Assembly: GCA_001247695.2 (NCBI GenBank)
Contig: LGRX02035467.1
Location: forward strand, 1-64,000
DNA from: Cymbomonas tetramitiformis
Lineage: Eukaryota; Chlorophyta; Pyramimonadophyceae; Pyramimonadales; Pyramimonadaceae
Reading direction: 5' to 3'
Length of the DNA stretch: 64,000 nt
Made by a program: the position numbers and the translations under genes. This document shows positions 1-11,200 of this stretch, piece by piece. Numbering within the stretch: position 1 is the first letter of the stretch; each line of letters begins with the position of its first letter. The notes under the pieces were generated by a model that saw only the letters and a program-made list of their open reading frames with translations, was not told the DNA's origin and did not search any database.

Positions 1-112
1 CGGTAGGCGTGGTTCGGCAGCAGGCAGCGGCAGGCGTCATCCGGCAACAGGCAGCGACAGGCATCATCCGGTGTCAGGTTTTGGCACGTGTCATCCGGCT
101 ATGCCTGGCGCT
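1..112. repeat. Imperfect ~30-bp tandem repeat
   Basis: About three degenerate units of roughly 28-30 bp share the words GGCAGC, CAGGCAGCG and GTCATCCGGC. The array enters from the left edge and decays into the next array. No coding signal is visible beyond the open frames that such repeats create by chance. Confidence 0.6.
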
Positions 113-297
113 TTCATGCGGCCTGAGGAGCACACCTGCTGGCTGTGGGCCCCGCGCAATGACACATGCGGCCTGAGGTGGCACACCTGCTGGCTGTGGG
201 CCCCGCGCAATGACACCATGCGGCCTGAGGAGCACACCTGCTGGCTGTGGGCCCCGCGCAATGACACATGCGGCCTGAGGTGGCACACCTTCCAACA
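113..297. repeat. Minisatellite, four ~50-bp units
   Basis: Four near-identical units start at about 118, 169, 219 and 269. Each has GCGGCCTGAG, CACACCTGCTGGCTGTGGGC and CGCGCAATGACAC. Units alternate between GGAGCACACC and GGTGGCACACC, so the array may have grown as a two-unit block. Open frames on both strands here are repeat artefacts. Confidence 0.85.
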
Positions 298-524
298 TGT
301 TGTGCAACCGGGGCGATATTTTTTAGCACCTCGGCCTTAGAAGTCTGGCGCTGCTGTGAGTAAATGAGAGTGACTGGATACGTTGGGGGTATGCTGATTG
401 TGATCTACAAAGCCTCTCTGTGGACTGCCTGTGGTGCAGATCGGTCTGACATGGGGGCAGTTTGGGAATTCGAAGGGAGTTGGAAGCGTGGCACCTGTTA
501 AGAGCCTATCTAGACCCCCAATTA

Positions 525-683
525 ATCGTGACAGCCCAGATTGACCGTGACAGCCCAGATTGACCGTGACAGCCCAGATTGATCGTGACAGCCCAGATTG
601 ATTGTGACAGCCCAGATTGATCGTGACAGCCCAGATTGATTGTGACAGCCCAGATTGATTGTGACAGCCCAGATTGATTGTGA
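525..683. repeat. 18-bp tandem repeat, about nine copies
   Basis: The unit is GTGACAGCCCAGATTGA plus one variable base (C or T follows in most copies). Copies run from about 527 to 680 with only C/T variation at the TTGATC/TTGATT end. It is a minisatellite with no visible gene. Confidence 0.9.
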
Positions 684-3600
684 GACTCCATTTCGTATCA
701 GACTGTCCCTGTTCTTGACCTTTGGAGTATTTTGAGGTTCTGCAGTTCTACGGTATGGAAAGTCGTGCTTTATTTGCTGTCAAGGTCTTATCAAGGCTGA
801 TTTTTCTCGTTACACACTATCTTGGCGGTTATTTCGATATGAACCGTCAGATTCTAGGGGAAATTGCCCAACAGGGTGGCCCAAATCCACCTCACCTCAC
901 GTGATTGCTCCAAAATCGATCGGATAACGAAGCAGGCGCGAGTCGTACGGGGGTCCCCTAATGCCGGGCATGCTTCGAAGTTGATGATTTGCACATGTGA
1001 GAAGCAGGACTAGATAGAGGGGGGGGGAGGGGGGGGTATCGAGAACAGAGGAACACGTGCGAAGAGGTGCTGCCTAAGATGTGCCGGGGGGACCCGCACC
1101 ACATGGCAGACTATCTCTTCAATTTCTACTTCCAAGTACAAGCCTATCCCACGAAAAGCTGTTTTGAATGGTCCTAGCAAAGTGAATGATGCTCACTCCG
1201 CGGATTTCCATGAAACTGCATTGAGAGTGCCTTGCAAGCCCCGAAGACGGCTTCTTAGACGTGGTCGCTTGGCAGCGTGAGGCACTACACCTCACCCGCT
1301 GAAGCGACTATTTCAGGCAGCACGAAGTATGCGCTGCTTTGAGTGTCGTTGTCAATATCTTGAACTCTGTATCGATCATCTCTCTGTTTTCAGGCATGGT
1401 GATGGCCATGCGAATACACCGTATGTACATTTTGCGCGCCTGTTGTTGAACATATCACGCCTCAGTCGCGAATGCTGTGACAAAGACACCTTGTCCTAGT
1501 ACAGCCCTAACTATCAATGAGTTCCCATGACTTCGCTTACCAAGCACTTAAAACAGTACAGTATAGGCATCCCACTGGGCGTTTAGTGATCCGACTGTTG
1601 CTCGTGACTTGGATAGAAAACCCTGAAGCTGTTTTTTCAATATTCCGGTGCTTGGAAGAGACATCGTTTCTGGATGGCATTTTGGATTCCACAAATTTTG
1701 CAACTCTCGTTTGTCAACGTCGCTCGGAGAGCAATTGCATTGTTTGCAAGATGTCTTTGGCCAATATCTATGATCCCCTCAATCGAGGATGGCTTTAGTT
1801 AATGTTTTACAGAATGAAGCTTTTATGCGCATTGGTGATTGCACAGTGACACATCTATGTGTCAGAAACCGGGACTGGGGCCTGACCATCAAGCTATTGC
1901 ATCTGAGCTTCGATATGCTAATAGAAGTTATTGTGGATGATTGGGCAGGGTGAGCAGCAAGCACCGGAGGCATGCGACTTTGGAGGCACTGCGCAACGTG
2001 TATGGATGCCGGATATGGCCCAACATCCATGTGTGTACATAAAGCGACATTAAGGTCGTGTTGTGAACTATTGGGACTATTTGAAGGTTCACACATATTT
2101 TTCGTAATTTCTATATCTTACAATGGGACGGCTATTTAGTGAGGCTGTTTATCTTTAGCTTCACTATTCATGCGCGCGCAAATCGGATTGTTGTGTCTAC
2201 AAGCACGATTGGAATCCTTAGGCTGCACCATCTCCCGCAAACTTACTGGCAGCGGGCCCTTCTATTCTATGGAGCAAGTGTCTCGGGTGCGTGCCATGTT
2301 GGGTGTTGGGTGCCGAATGTGCGTCGTATATGTATCAAGGTGCTTCTTAGTTATATGTGGCACGCATACATATACAAGTCACGCTCCGAGAGTAATATCA
2401 GATACCTCGGCAGATGCAAGTGTCTTGTGGTGGGCACGAGATGATATTTGCAATGCAGTATGAGTATTATAAACGTGTCTGAGCATGTACAGATTGTGGG
2501 GTTTTCGAAAAACCCAAGGTTGTTGACTATATGTACATTACAAACTTGTAGGGTTTTGGTTGTTGAATATACCTCTGTACACATTTAGGGACAAGGCACT
2601 CTTCTTGTGTTTCTTATCGTACGTCACCTAACGATTTTCACCCTAATCACCTACCGAAATCTGCCCTGGCAGCCCTCCCAGAAGTCCCGCTGTAAGCCTC
2701 AGGCAGGTTGCTAGATCTATCCTGACTCGGGTGTCCTGTGTCACACCGGCATTTGCAACTTAGGTCCTAGGTCGCGGTTATGGGCTTAAACCCTGAATTC
2801 CTCTATCTATTTCACTTATCAATATACGTATTCCGAGACTTTAACCGTGTTTGCCCACTTTCGGGAATATACTACCGAATTTGAATATACTACCGAATTG
2901 GTTTTTGTTGCGCTTGCTTTTTCAGATCGATTGAAAATGAGGGAGTGGAAAACCTAAGTTTTTAGTCCAAGACTAACGCCACGATTCCTTGTATGTTGTA
3001 TAATGTTTCTAGCTCCTTAGGTTACCGTGTCTACATTATTGATTTTATAAAATAATTGATAAAATGTCGAGAAACGGTCGCTAACAAAAAACAACGAACA
3101 AATAATTGATGGGTTGGCTCGTGTCGTGCAATAAAAAACAATTCTGACAAATAAATAATTATCCCACCATAAATGAGACCGTGCTAAAAATAACAAATTA
3201 CTAATTAATTCCAATCGCGTCGAACCCGCCAACAACAAAGAACCGAGAAATAAATCCCACCTTCCAACACCGTCACCAAGTGACCACAGCCTCTGGCGCC
3301 TCATCTACTTTGAGGACTCGTAAATGGACATGCCTGACGTCATCAAACCACAACCCTGGCTTACCACATCGCACGTACCGCGTGTACCAAACACAGAGGC
3401 ATCCGATAGTAGCGACACGCACCGCGACTTAATACGCGACGCTTCTCCCGGCGCGATCGGGGCATACAAGGCTGCATTGACGATTCACCGCACGGTAGTC
3501 GATAGATATTTCATAAATGGTAGCGACGAATCCACTGTACAAGTCAGGTCGATCCTTTCAAATGCCGGCAAAAAATATATATGTTGTAGCATCAACTCGC

Positions 3601-3773
3601 ATCTAGCACCAACTCGCATGTAACAACCTAATATAAATATGGATAACAGACAATATAAACAGTCAGGCAAATTATACGGGGATATCATATCCCAAATACA
3701 AGGGTCTATGTCCCTAGAGTAATATCAAGGAAAACATGACAGGAATAAGGCTCTCTCAGGCTATCCTAGCTGC
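684..3773. other. No recognisable gene
   Basis: This stretch has a G-run (about 1020-1036), an AT-rich part (about 3000-3220) and scattered short open frames below 110 codons with no family resemblance. I see no RNA gene, repeat array or terminal inverted repeat. Confidence 0.5.
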
Positions 3774-4172
3774 CTAGGCAGTGATACGCTGGCGGCATGC
3801 AGCAGAGCAGCACCATGTGCCTTCAGGAATGTCATCAGTGGACAAGTTAATGCAGTGAATGTGGAAACCACGGTCACAACCGTCACAGAGGAGCATGGGG
3901 TCGTCTGGAGTGGATTTGGGTGCAGAAGAGGAAGTAGGAGATGATGACGAAGAGGAATCGGGGGTTTCGAGGGCTGCTCGGCTGGTGGAAGGCCTGGAAG
4001 TTGTTGCAGGCCTGTTAAGTGCCTGCAATAGCCGGAGGCAAATAACGTCAGGGGGAGATGCGAGTGCCTGAGTAGCAGAAGCTGCTGCGTAGCAGAAGCT
4101 GATGCATAGGTGCATGGTGCACGCACAAGTATTGATTGACCCACCCACCCACCACAAAGAAACATCCCTCAC
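3774..4172 (-). pseudogene. PHD-finger C-terminus of integrase element X
   Basis: A minus-strand frame ends with the second half of a PHD finger: CDGCDRGFHIHC, then a spacer, IPEGTWCCSAAC and a short tail before the stop. This matches the part of a C4-H-C3 finger after the first cysteine pair. The first CxxC is not in this frame and may lie in an upstream exon or be lost. A serine- and proline-rich linker precedes the finger. It lies downstream of the integrase core (4738-5880) on the same strand and is most simply the chromatin-reading tail of the same protein, since PHD fingers bind histone H3 tails. I cannot place the splice sites, and the frame may no longer be expressed. Confidence 0.6.
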
Positions 4173-4383
4173 CGGCCCACATTCTGAACGTGGGCCAGCA
4201 TGCTGTGCGTTGCAGGGTGAGCGCAGAGTGGGGGTGATTGTAGGCCGGGGGAGTGCGGTGTAGCAAGGTGAAAGCTGGGGTGGGAGAAATGGACTGAGTG
4301 TGTCGCGGTCATTTAGTAATGTAAATTAGCAATGCACTGCCTTCATCCAAATGATAAAGCCTACTAAACCCCGGTTGGGAAGG

Positions 4384-4540
4384 CATACAGGGGCATGCAT
4401 GGGGCATGCATGGGGCATGCAGGGGGATCATGCATGCAATATGTAGGGGCATGCTTGAAGCATGCAGGGGGGCATGCGTGTAATATGCAGGGGCATGCAG
4501 GGGGCATGCATGTAATATGTAGGGGCATGCTTGATGCATT
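4384..4540. repeat. GCATGC-rich tandem repeat
   Basis: Repeated words GGGGCATGCA, GCATGCAGGGG and GTAATATGTAGGGGCATGC recur through the segment with unit lengths of roughly 30-65 bp. It lies between the integrase core and PHD segments of X, probably in an intron. GCATGC is palindromic, so both strands give long open frames rich in His, Ala, Cys and Pro that should not be read as protein. Confidence 0.75.
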
Positions 4541-4737
4541 GAAGGGTGCTTGGGCTGGGAGGATGAAGGAACCGAATGGGGAAAGTACGAACCTGGACGC
4601 GTTCCTTGCCGTCATAGGTGTCCTGGTAGCGCTGATGGTGTGCCAGGGCTTCCTGGCGAATGGCGCAGGCAACGGCCGCGATGCTGCCGGCGGAGACTTG
4701 CCGAGGCTTGTCAGGATTGGTGGCGTCACAGGGGGCA

Positions 4738-5880
4738 TCAGCCGGCATTTTGGTGGAGATAATGGAGGAGGGGTTTTTTGCCGTAGCGAAACTCCCATGG
4801 ACTCATGCCCATGGCGCGACAGTAAGAATTGTTGACGATTGCGCACGCCATGTCAGTAGCCTCGAAGTTGGTAAGGCGAGGGAGTTGAGTACGAAGGAAC
4901 TTGGCCTTCTGGTTGACGGGACGGTGACCGCGCTCGACCTTGCCGTTCTGATGGGCTTGGCGAGTCTCAATGAGGCGGAGGGAGATGCCGAAGACATTGC
5001 GCAGGATCTGTGTAGGCAGATGGGCGTGGTGCGTGAGAGGCAGGAAGGGGTATTTAGTAGAAGTATAGGTCGAAGGTGGGAGATAAAGGGAAGAACTGAA
5101 GAAGTTCTTCAAGGGCATCATGTAGAACATCAGGGTCAGATTGTGAGTCAGCCATGTCAACATTGTTTTCGAGGGAGGCTTGCCAGAGAAGGCAATAAGA
5201 GAAGCCGGCGTGGCGAGCCTGCAAAGATGGAAAGGAAGAGCGCACCTCAATGAGTAGATCAATGAAGGCGGGACCGTTGTCACATCGGATGACAGCGGGG
5301 GCGTCGTATGACATCCAGGATTTGGCCATTGCAGCAGCGACAACGAACATCTGGGAAAGGGATGAGGGAAGGAAGGTTGTCATTATGCAGTTGCAGAAGT
5401 GAGGTGTAATGTGAATATGTACGTAAGTGGTAGGAGTGAGAAGAGAAAGCACCTTTTCGGTATCGATGTGAAAGACTTCGTGGTAATTTCCGGGTAAGTC
5501 GACGGCATGAATTTGACCTTCGGTGCCCTCGCCGAACATGGTGACGTCCCAACACTGAACGCGCTCCTCAGCACGAGGGCGAATGGCGGTGGTGTGGCGC
5601 ATAGGTGGCGGTGCTTTGTTGATGAGACAGTTGGGTCAAGCCTGAAGGATGGGTAAGATCACCGCGTCGGGTACATTTGTGATGCTGTGGGAGCGCAGCG
5701 TCTTGCGTCCGTCATCCCGGCCGCCACAGCCGTGAAGCAAATGCGCTGTATTGTCGACGTGAGTTTGCAGTTCCGGCGGGCACAAAAGAATCCACTCCGC
5801 TTCACCGTCGGAGTTAACATGACGGCGCGCAATTGGGAATGCCTGTGGAAGAAAATAGCATGGAAGGCGTGAGAAAGATG
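4738..5880 (-). pseudogene. Retroviral-type integrase core with HHCC zinc domain (element X)
   Basis: Read on the minus strand, the segment starts with an integrase zinc-binding region (HLLHG, then an xPNC motif). A core follows in two overlapping frames: CWDVTMFG (candidate first Asp), VIRCDNGPAF (second Asp) and RQAHQNGKVERGHR (the Glu helix, as in QTNGQVER of retroviral and Ty3 integrases), then MSPWEFRYGKKP, which resembles the conserved (M)SPFELVYG end. So the DDE residues are present. Two defects are visible: a TGA at 5636-5638 replaces the first Cys of the zinc motif, and a frame change lies between the second Asp and the Glu. No reverse transcriptase is seen upstream, so X may be a Ginger-like DNA transposon or a domesticated integrase rather than an LTR element. 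A Ty3 fragment is the alternative. Confidence 0.7.
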
Positions 5881-6738
5881 TTTGAATTGATATTAGGGTA
5901 GGCCAAAGATGAGTTGAAGATGGCAGTGACGTACCTGCAACAAGAACTGGTGAAGGTTCTCAATGCACTTTTTGGAGTCGGTTTCGCTGATGGTGGGTGT
6001 ATCCGCGGACGGCTTGAGAACGGCGAAATCGGTGATGTTCAAGGTACCACCTGGCAGGATGCTGCGAGGGATCTTACGGGCTGGGCGTGGAGTATTCGAA
6101 GGGGAAGTGTGGGACTCTGATGGGTCAAGGAATGTGCGGAGTTTGCTGTAGTGAGGTTCGTAGAGAACGCGCCAGCCAAGGCCGCGATAGTGCTCAGAGC
6201 CGCCAGGAGGCATGAAGGTCAAAGGTGGGCGAGAGACTTCCTGATGCGGAGGGACCTACGTCGCTGATTTTCAGGAGGTGGGGGTTGGGAAACTGGCGTG
6301 GGGATGGGCGTGGGGGCGGGGGAGGGGCTGTCGGAAGCCGGCTGTACGGGGATATCGTGGCGGGTAGGATCAGTTGTGTCAGGAAGCGCGAAGTAACGTG
6401 TGACCAAGCACGTGTAACACGCACAGATTTTGTCGGCGTTCTTGAGGAAACTGGAAATGACTCGAGACTGCCAAGGTAAAGGTTTCAATTTCTTTTTGGG
6501 GGGCATACGGATCCTGCGTGTGGATAGAAAGACGGCAGAAACGCTGGTAGTGAGTGAACGACGGACAGGGAACGAAGAGAGCGACAATCACTGGTATTAA
6601 GGGGAAGCGAGCGGTAAGTGATAGGGGCATATTTTGAAATGCATCGGGGCACTGATGAGACATAGTTGAGACATAGGGAGCATACCTCAGACGTTGTTCC
6701 AGTAATCTAAGATATTCTGGGCACGCTTGGGCAAGCTG
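5881..6738 (-). other. Upstream coding-like part of X, copy 1
   Basis: Minus-strand frames at 5893-6222 and 6219-6587 carry a Pro/Ser-rich, basic protein segment: MPPKKKLKPLPWQSR near the start, CACYTC as a possible metal knuckle, a Pro-rich linker, RRRSLRIRK, then PGGSEHYRGLGWRVLYEP. The same sequence recurs almost unchanged at 17792-18550, with frames open in both copies, which suggests real exons. I do not recognise the family. It is contiguous with the integrase on the same strand and ends at the CACTA insertion point. Confidence 0.5.
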
Positions 6739-6764
6739 CCCTACCAAATAAGGACGGGTCCATG
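6739..6764. repeat. CACTA left terminal inverted repeat
   Basis: The 26-bp TIR begins CCCTACCAAATA and ends ACGGGTCCATG. It matches the reverse complement of 14389-14414 at 25 of 26 positions; the difference is AAGG against AGGG. The target duplication CTG is immediately to the left. Confidence 0.95.
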
Positions 6765-8110
6765 CGGTCCCGGGACCATTAGGGACCCCGCATGGACCCC
6801 ATATGGACCCGTAGGGACCACATGGACCCCACATGGACCCGTGAAAAATGGATCACATGGACCCGTCGATGAAGCCTTCGGGGTTTTACCACTAGATTGG
6901 TCCAAAAATCCCTATCGGTCCGGGGTGGGTCCCACACGTGGTACCACTGATTCCTCGGTCCATGCGACATTTCATCATGGGTCCATGCGGTGTTTCGTCG
7001 GTCCATGTGGGGTCCATGTGTCCATCGAAATCTCACCACGGATTCCTCACCGCTGGCGTGGGGGACCTCGCATGGACCCGTATGGCCATGCTTTAAGGCA
7101 GCATGTGGTGCATGGACCGACCCTGGACCGACCCCGGACCGACCCTGGACCAAACATGATCGCTCGGACCCAGGTTGGACGGACCAAACCTCCGGTAGGC
7201 GCCCAACCGTACGGACCATATATGGACCTCGCGTGGACCCCGTGTGGACCCCGCATGGACCCATGGGTGGAGCACTCGAGATGGACTGCACGGGGGAGGC
7301 GATGCGTGGACCTCGCATGGACCCCGCATGGACCCGGGAGTGGCGCACCCGAGATAGGGTGCGTGGTGAAGGCGATGCGTGGACCTCGCATGGACCCAGC
7401 ATGGGCCCCGCATGGACCCGTAGGGTGGCACACCCGAGATAGACTGCGCGGGGAAGACGGTGCGTGGACCTCGCATGGACCCGTGGTGTGGCGCACCCGG
7501 CATGGGTTGCGTGGTGAAGGCGATGCGTGGACCCCGCATGGACCCTGCATGGACCAGTGGGGGCGCACCCAAGATAAACTGCACGGGGAAGGCGATGCGT
7601 GGACCTCGCATGGACCCGTGGGGTGGCGCACCCGGCATGGGTTGCGTGGTGAAGGCGATGCGTGGACCCCGCATGGACCCGTGGGGTGGCGCACCCGAGA
7701 CAGGGTGCACGGGGAAGGCGATGTGTGGACCTCGCATGGACCCGTGGGGTGGCGCACCCGACATGGGTTGCGTGGTGAAGGCGATGCGTGGATCCCGCAT
7801 GGACCCCACATGCGATGTTACGGCGGGTCCATGCGGTTATTAAGTGGGGTCCGTGTGATTATTAAGCGGGTCCGTGTGCTGATCTTGCGGGCCCATTCGA
7901 TTATTCTGCGGGTCCATGTGGGTATTAAGCGGGTCCATGCGTTTATTATGTGGGTCCATATGGTTATTCGGCGGGTCCGTGTGATTATTTTGTGGGTCCA
8001 TACGATCATTCGGCAGGTCCATGCGGTTATTAAGTGGAGTCCATGTGACAAATAGACCGCACGGGGAAGGTGATGCGTGGACCTCGCATGGACCCAGCAC
8101 GGACCCGTAA
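6757..8110. repeat. CACTA left subterminal repeat array
   Basis: Dense copies of GGGTCCATG and its complement CATGGACCC, many extended to GCATGGACCCG. From about 7250 to 7810 a unit of roughly 60 bp repeats (GGCGATGCGTGGACC, CGCATGGACCC, then GGTGGCGCACCCG). From about 7815 to 8045 a unit of roughly 24 bp repeats (GGGTCCATGCGGTTATTAAG and variants). In En/Spm elements such arrays bind the element's own regulatory protein; the same role here is inference. The long open frames on both strands in this segment are repeat artefacts. Confidence 0.9.
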
Positions 8111-8298
8111 AAATATTTACACTGTACATATGTTACAAGTTTTGTCGGTAAGAAACGGTTGCTAGCATACTAATAATATTATCATACATCGAAAAAAATA
8201 GGTATACAAAAGGTCCCCGATAGGTCCAAAGCGGGTCCAGTGCGGGTCCAGTGCGGGTCCACGACGGGTCCAGCGTGGGTACGCTCGAGGTCCATGCT

Positions 8299-11200
8299 TC
8301 AAGCGGCGTGATCGTCTTCATCGTCAGCAACTTCACCAACAAAGTCAACGGTCCGGTCCAGAACCACCGCCAATATACCGGGCGTCTCTCTGATTCCCAT
8401 AGGCAGTCGGCGGCGGTTCGAGGGTGTGATTGCTAACCGCTTAGGCAGCCACGGTATTGGCACGATGCAAACCTGGGACTCGATTTCTTCAGCTCGGATA
8501 ATAGAATCCTTCGTGGCCCATGGCAAGTCGGTACGTAGAAATACGGTCTGGCTGATGGGGTCAGCGACAGCGGCCTCTTGAGGAAACCACCTGACTTTCA
8601 CAAAAATGAATGGGTCGTGGCCGTGGATCGACATCTTGAAGACATCCAGCAACTCCGCGTACCTGATTCATCAGTATAATTCTGGGTGAAAATGGAGATC
8701 GCCTAAATAAACTGAACGAATACAACAAGGGCAACGTGTGGTCCCCATTAAGCCGAAATGGGGGCGGTATGGGGGCACGCACCAGTCCTGGTTTTCGTAT
8801 TGGGGAGTGCGAATGCCGTCAACCATTTTGTGTCCAACAAAGATATCTCTGAACTTCACAAGCATGTATCGCTGCATACTCTCCTTATCATGGTCCAGAT
8901 CAAGAGCTCTGAACATGCTACGTCCAACCTTTACATAACTGTACCGCAAAAGTCGTGGCGGTGGCGAGGTAATGAAGTTGATCTCTTCCGTGGTAAATTG
9001 TTTCACGACCATTCCTTCGCCATGGGGGTTCGGCTCCTTCCTCCACGTGCTGGCGTCCTCGAAGGTAGGCTCTACCAGACGCAACGGGGCAACGGGGTTT
9101 CCAGCACGTCGTTGCCGACGGACACGTTGTTGATGTAACCTGTTTTGTGAATCAGGTGAAGACATTAGTCCGATGCGGGTCCCGTGCCGGTCCTACGTGC
9201 CGCCCCCATGGGGACATCCGATGGTTCCAACAAAGGACGAGTAGCGAGCGCGACAGGCTGTAAAAGTGATGCAAGTGTGGGTACAAACCGTCGGGATCGC
9301 TGATTTTCCGCCCTGATGCGTGCTGCAGCCAATTCAAACTGATGTCGAAGTTCGGCAAACCAAACAAAATAAAGCAGCAGCCAGGATTTGATGTCCTTAA
9401 TGGTATCTGAAGCCCAAAATATCGAACTTTATTTTAAGATTGTAGCTAGCATGAAATCGAACTGCAATACATGGGGCGGGGCCGGGGCGGGATCCAGGAC
9501 CGACGGGTCCGGCATGTTGACTCAACAGGGGCGGCACGGTATCACATACCTTCTGATAGCAGTGTGTTCCTGCCTTGACGCTCCACTCCGGATTTGAGCA
9601 TCATTGAAACCCGCGAAGGTTCGGGGAGTGGATATACAGGTGGCCTCGATCCTCGCGCCAAATCGCTCAACCCGCGACAAAGGTTTACGAGGCGCTCCAA
9701 CTCTATATTCTTCATGATGCTGGCCACCGGACTCGATCGCGTTTTGACCGCACGCTTTATTCGGCCAAAGTAGTCCTCGAAGCAAAACATCCATAGCTCG
9801 CGTGCTGGACCGTACATCATGAGCTGCGGCACGACATGAGTAAGGAGATGCTGCATCATCACCAAATTGGCTGGTGCGTGACATATGATCTTCACCAAGC
9901 TTTAGGACCACTTTCACTCTCTCAATGAGACCTGGCATTTCCTGGAAAAGGCAAATAGCAGATCTCAAAAAGAAATCGTATGGGTACAATATAAATGCGG
10001 ACCTACTATGTCCACGTGGGTACTAAATCAGGGAAGCACTCCGCCCTCATCGGGGCGGGGTGTGGGACCTTCAAAAGAATTGCAGGGAGAGGTTTACCTT
10101 CAGAAGAATTGTAGGGCTGACAACCTCACGAACGATGGAGCATATCTCCCCAACATAATCCGCGTGCAAAGGCCTTTCCACGAGCCCATCCCGACCAGAC
10201 CAGCTCGAGAGAACAGGCAAAACTCCTGAAGTCATCGCCGTGATGCCCAATGCCGCCTTCAATCTTCGAGGAATGAAATTCTCGTTAGCCTTCAGTTGCA
10301 TAAGCTTCTGAGCCAGTGGCCCCCATGATTTTGGTGCGCTCAGATTGTCACGTAACCACACGGTCATGGCTTCCCTCGACGGCTTCGACGGTGCCCACGG
10401 AGAAGGTTTACCTGCCGTGGGCACAAAGCGACAGGGCAGGATTGCGCCCCTTGGCCCCTACTTGGGTCCCGCCCCCGTACCCGTTGGGGCTAGCCTGGGT
10501 CGACATGGTTCCCACATGTGGTACCCCCCCCCCTCCCCCAGATTGGCTACTTACCAGCAAGTCGCTGAGCTGCTGTTCGAACACGTGTAGCATTGCGAGG
10601 TTGCGGAGGCGCAACAAGCCAGGCCCGATTGACCTTAAACTCTCTTGCAAAATTCCGACAATGCGCTGACCAGTTGCCACCACAAATCGATTTGTGTAAG
10701 CGTTGGACCAAGTTGCTCAATACGTGCATCAAGTCCAAAAGGTACATGTGTATGACGTGGAAGTACACCAATCTGGAGAACGCGCAAGGAGTTTTCACAC
10801 CAAACTTCTTGAAACTATCTTGTAACTGCTCTTTGGAAGCGCCGTTCTTCGCCATGCCTTTGTGCAACTGCTGTATTTGTCGGACACGTTCATCGGTGTG
10901 GAGGTCAGTCTCGGTATCGCCACCTGGGTAAGTAAGTGTACAATCCATAATGAATTGGGGCAGATTGGGGGCGGGCTGTTGGCGGTACGGGGGCGGCTTG
11001 AGGGCGGGACAGGGGCGAGGCCAGGGCGGGACTCGGACAGTGCTTAGTAAGCACCAACGCTCCTATCACAAACTTCTCGGTAAACGAGACAGGTACAAGA
11101 CGGTGGCGGGATGGAGGCCGCACGCCGGACCGACATGGGACCAGCATAGGACCGATCTATATGAGTATGATTGTACATCCAAGAATGGGCGGACCTCGTC

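Noticed and set aside
113..297. CRISPR-like array
   Set aside because: Units are contiguous without unique spacers and the window is eukaryotic.
71..340. 89-codon frame with HTCWLWAPRNDT repeats
   Set aside because: Pure translation of the ~50-bp minisatellite, with equally long frames on the other strand.
1517..1798. 93-codon plus-strand frame
   Set aside because: No family resemblance, no splice or neighbour support, length expected by chance.
3324..3623. 99-codon plus-strand frame
   Set aside because: Composition not distinctive and no homology recognised; kept as unannotated sequence.
6727..8129. Long frames of up to 442 codons on both strands with Trp-Thr-Pro-His-Gly-Pro words
   Set aside because: They are translations of the CACTA subterminal array, in repeat DNA with no independent coding evidence.
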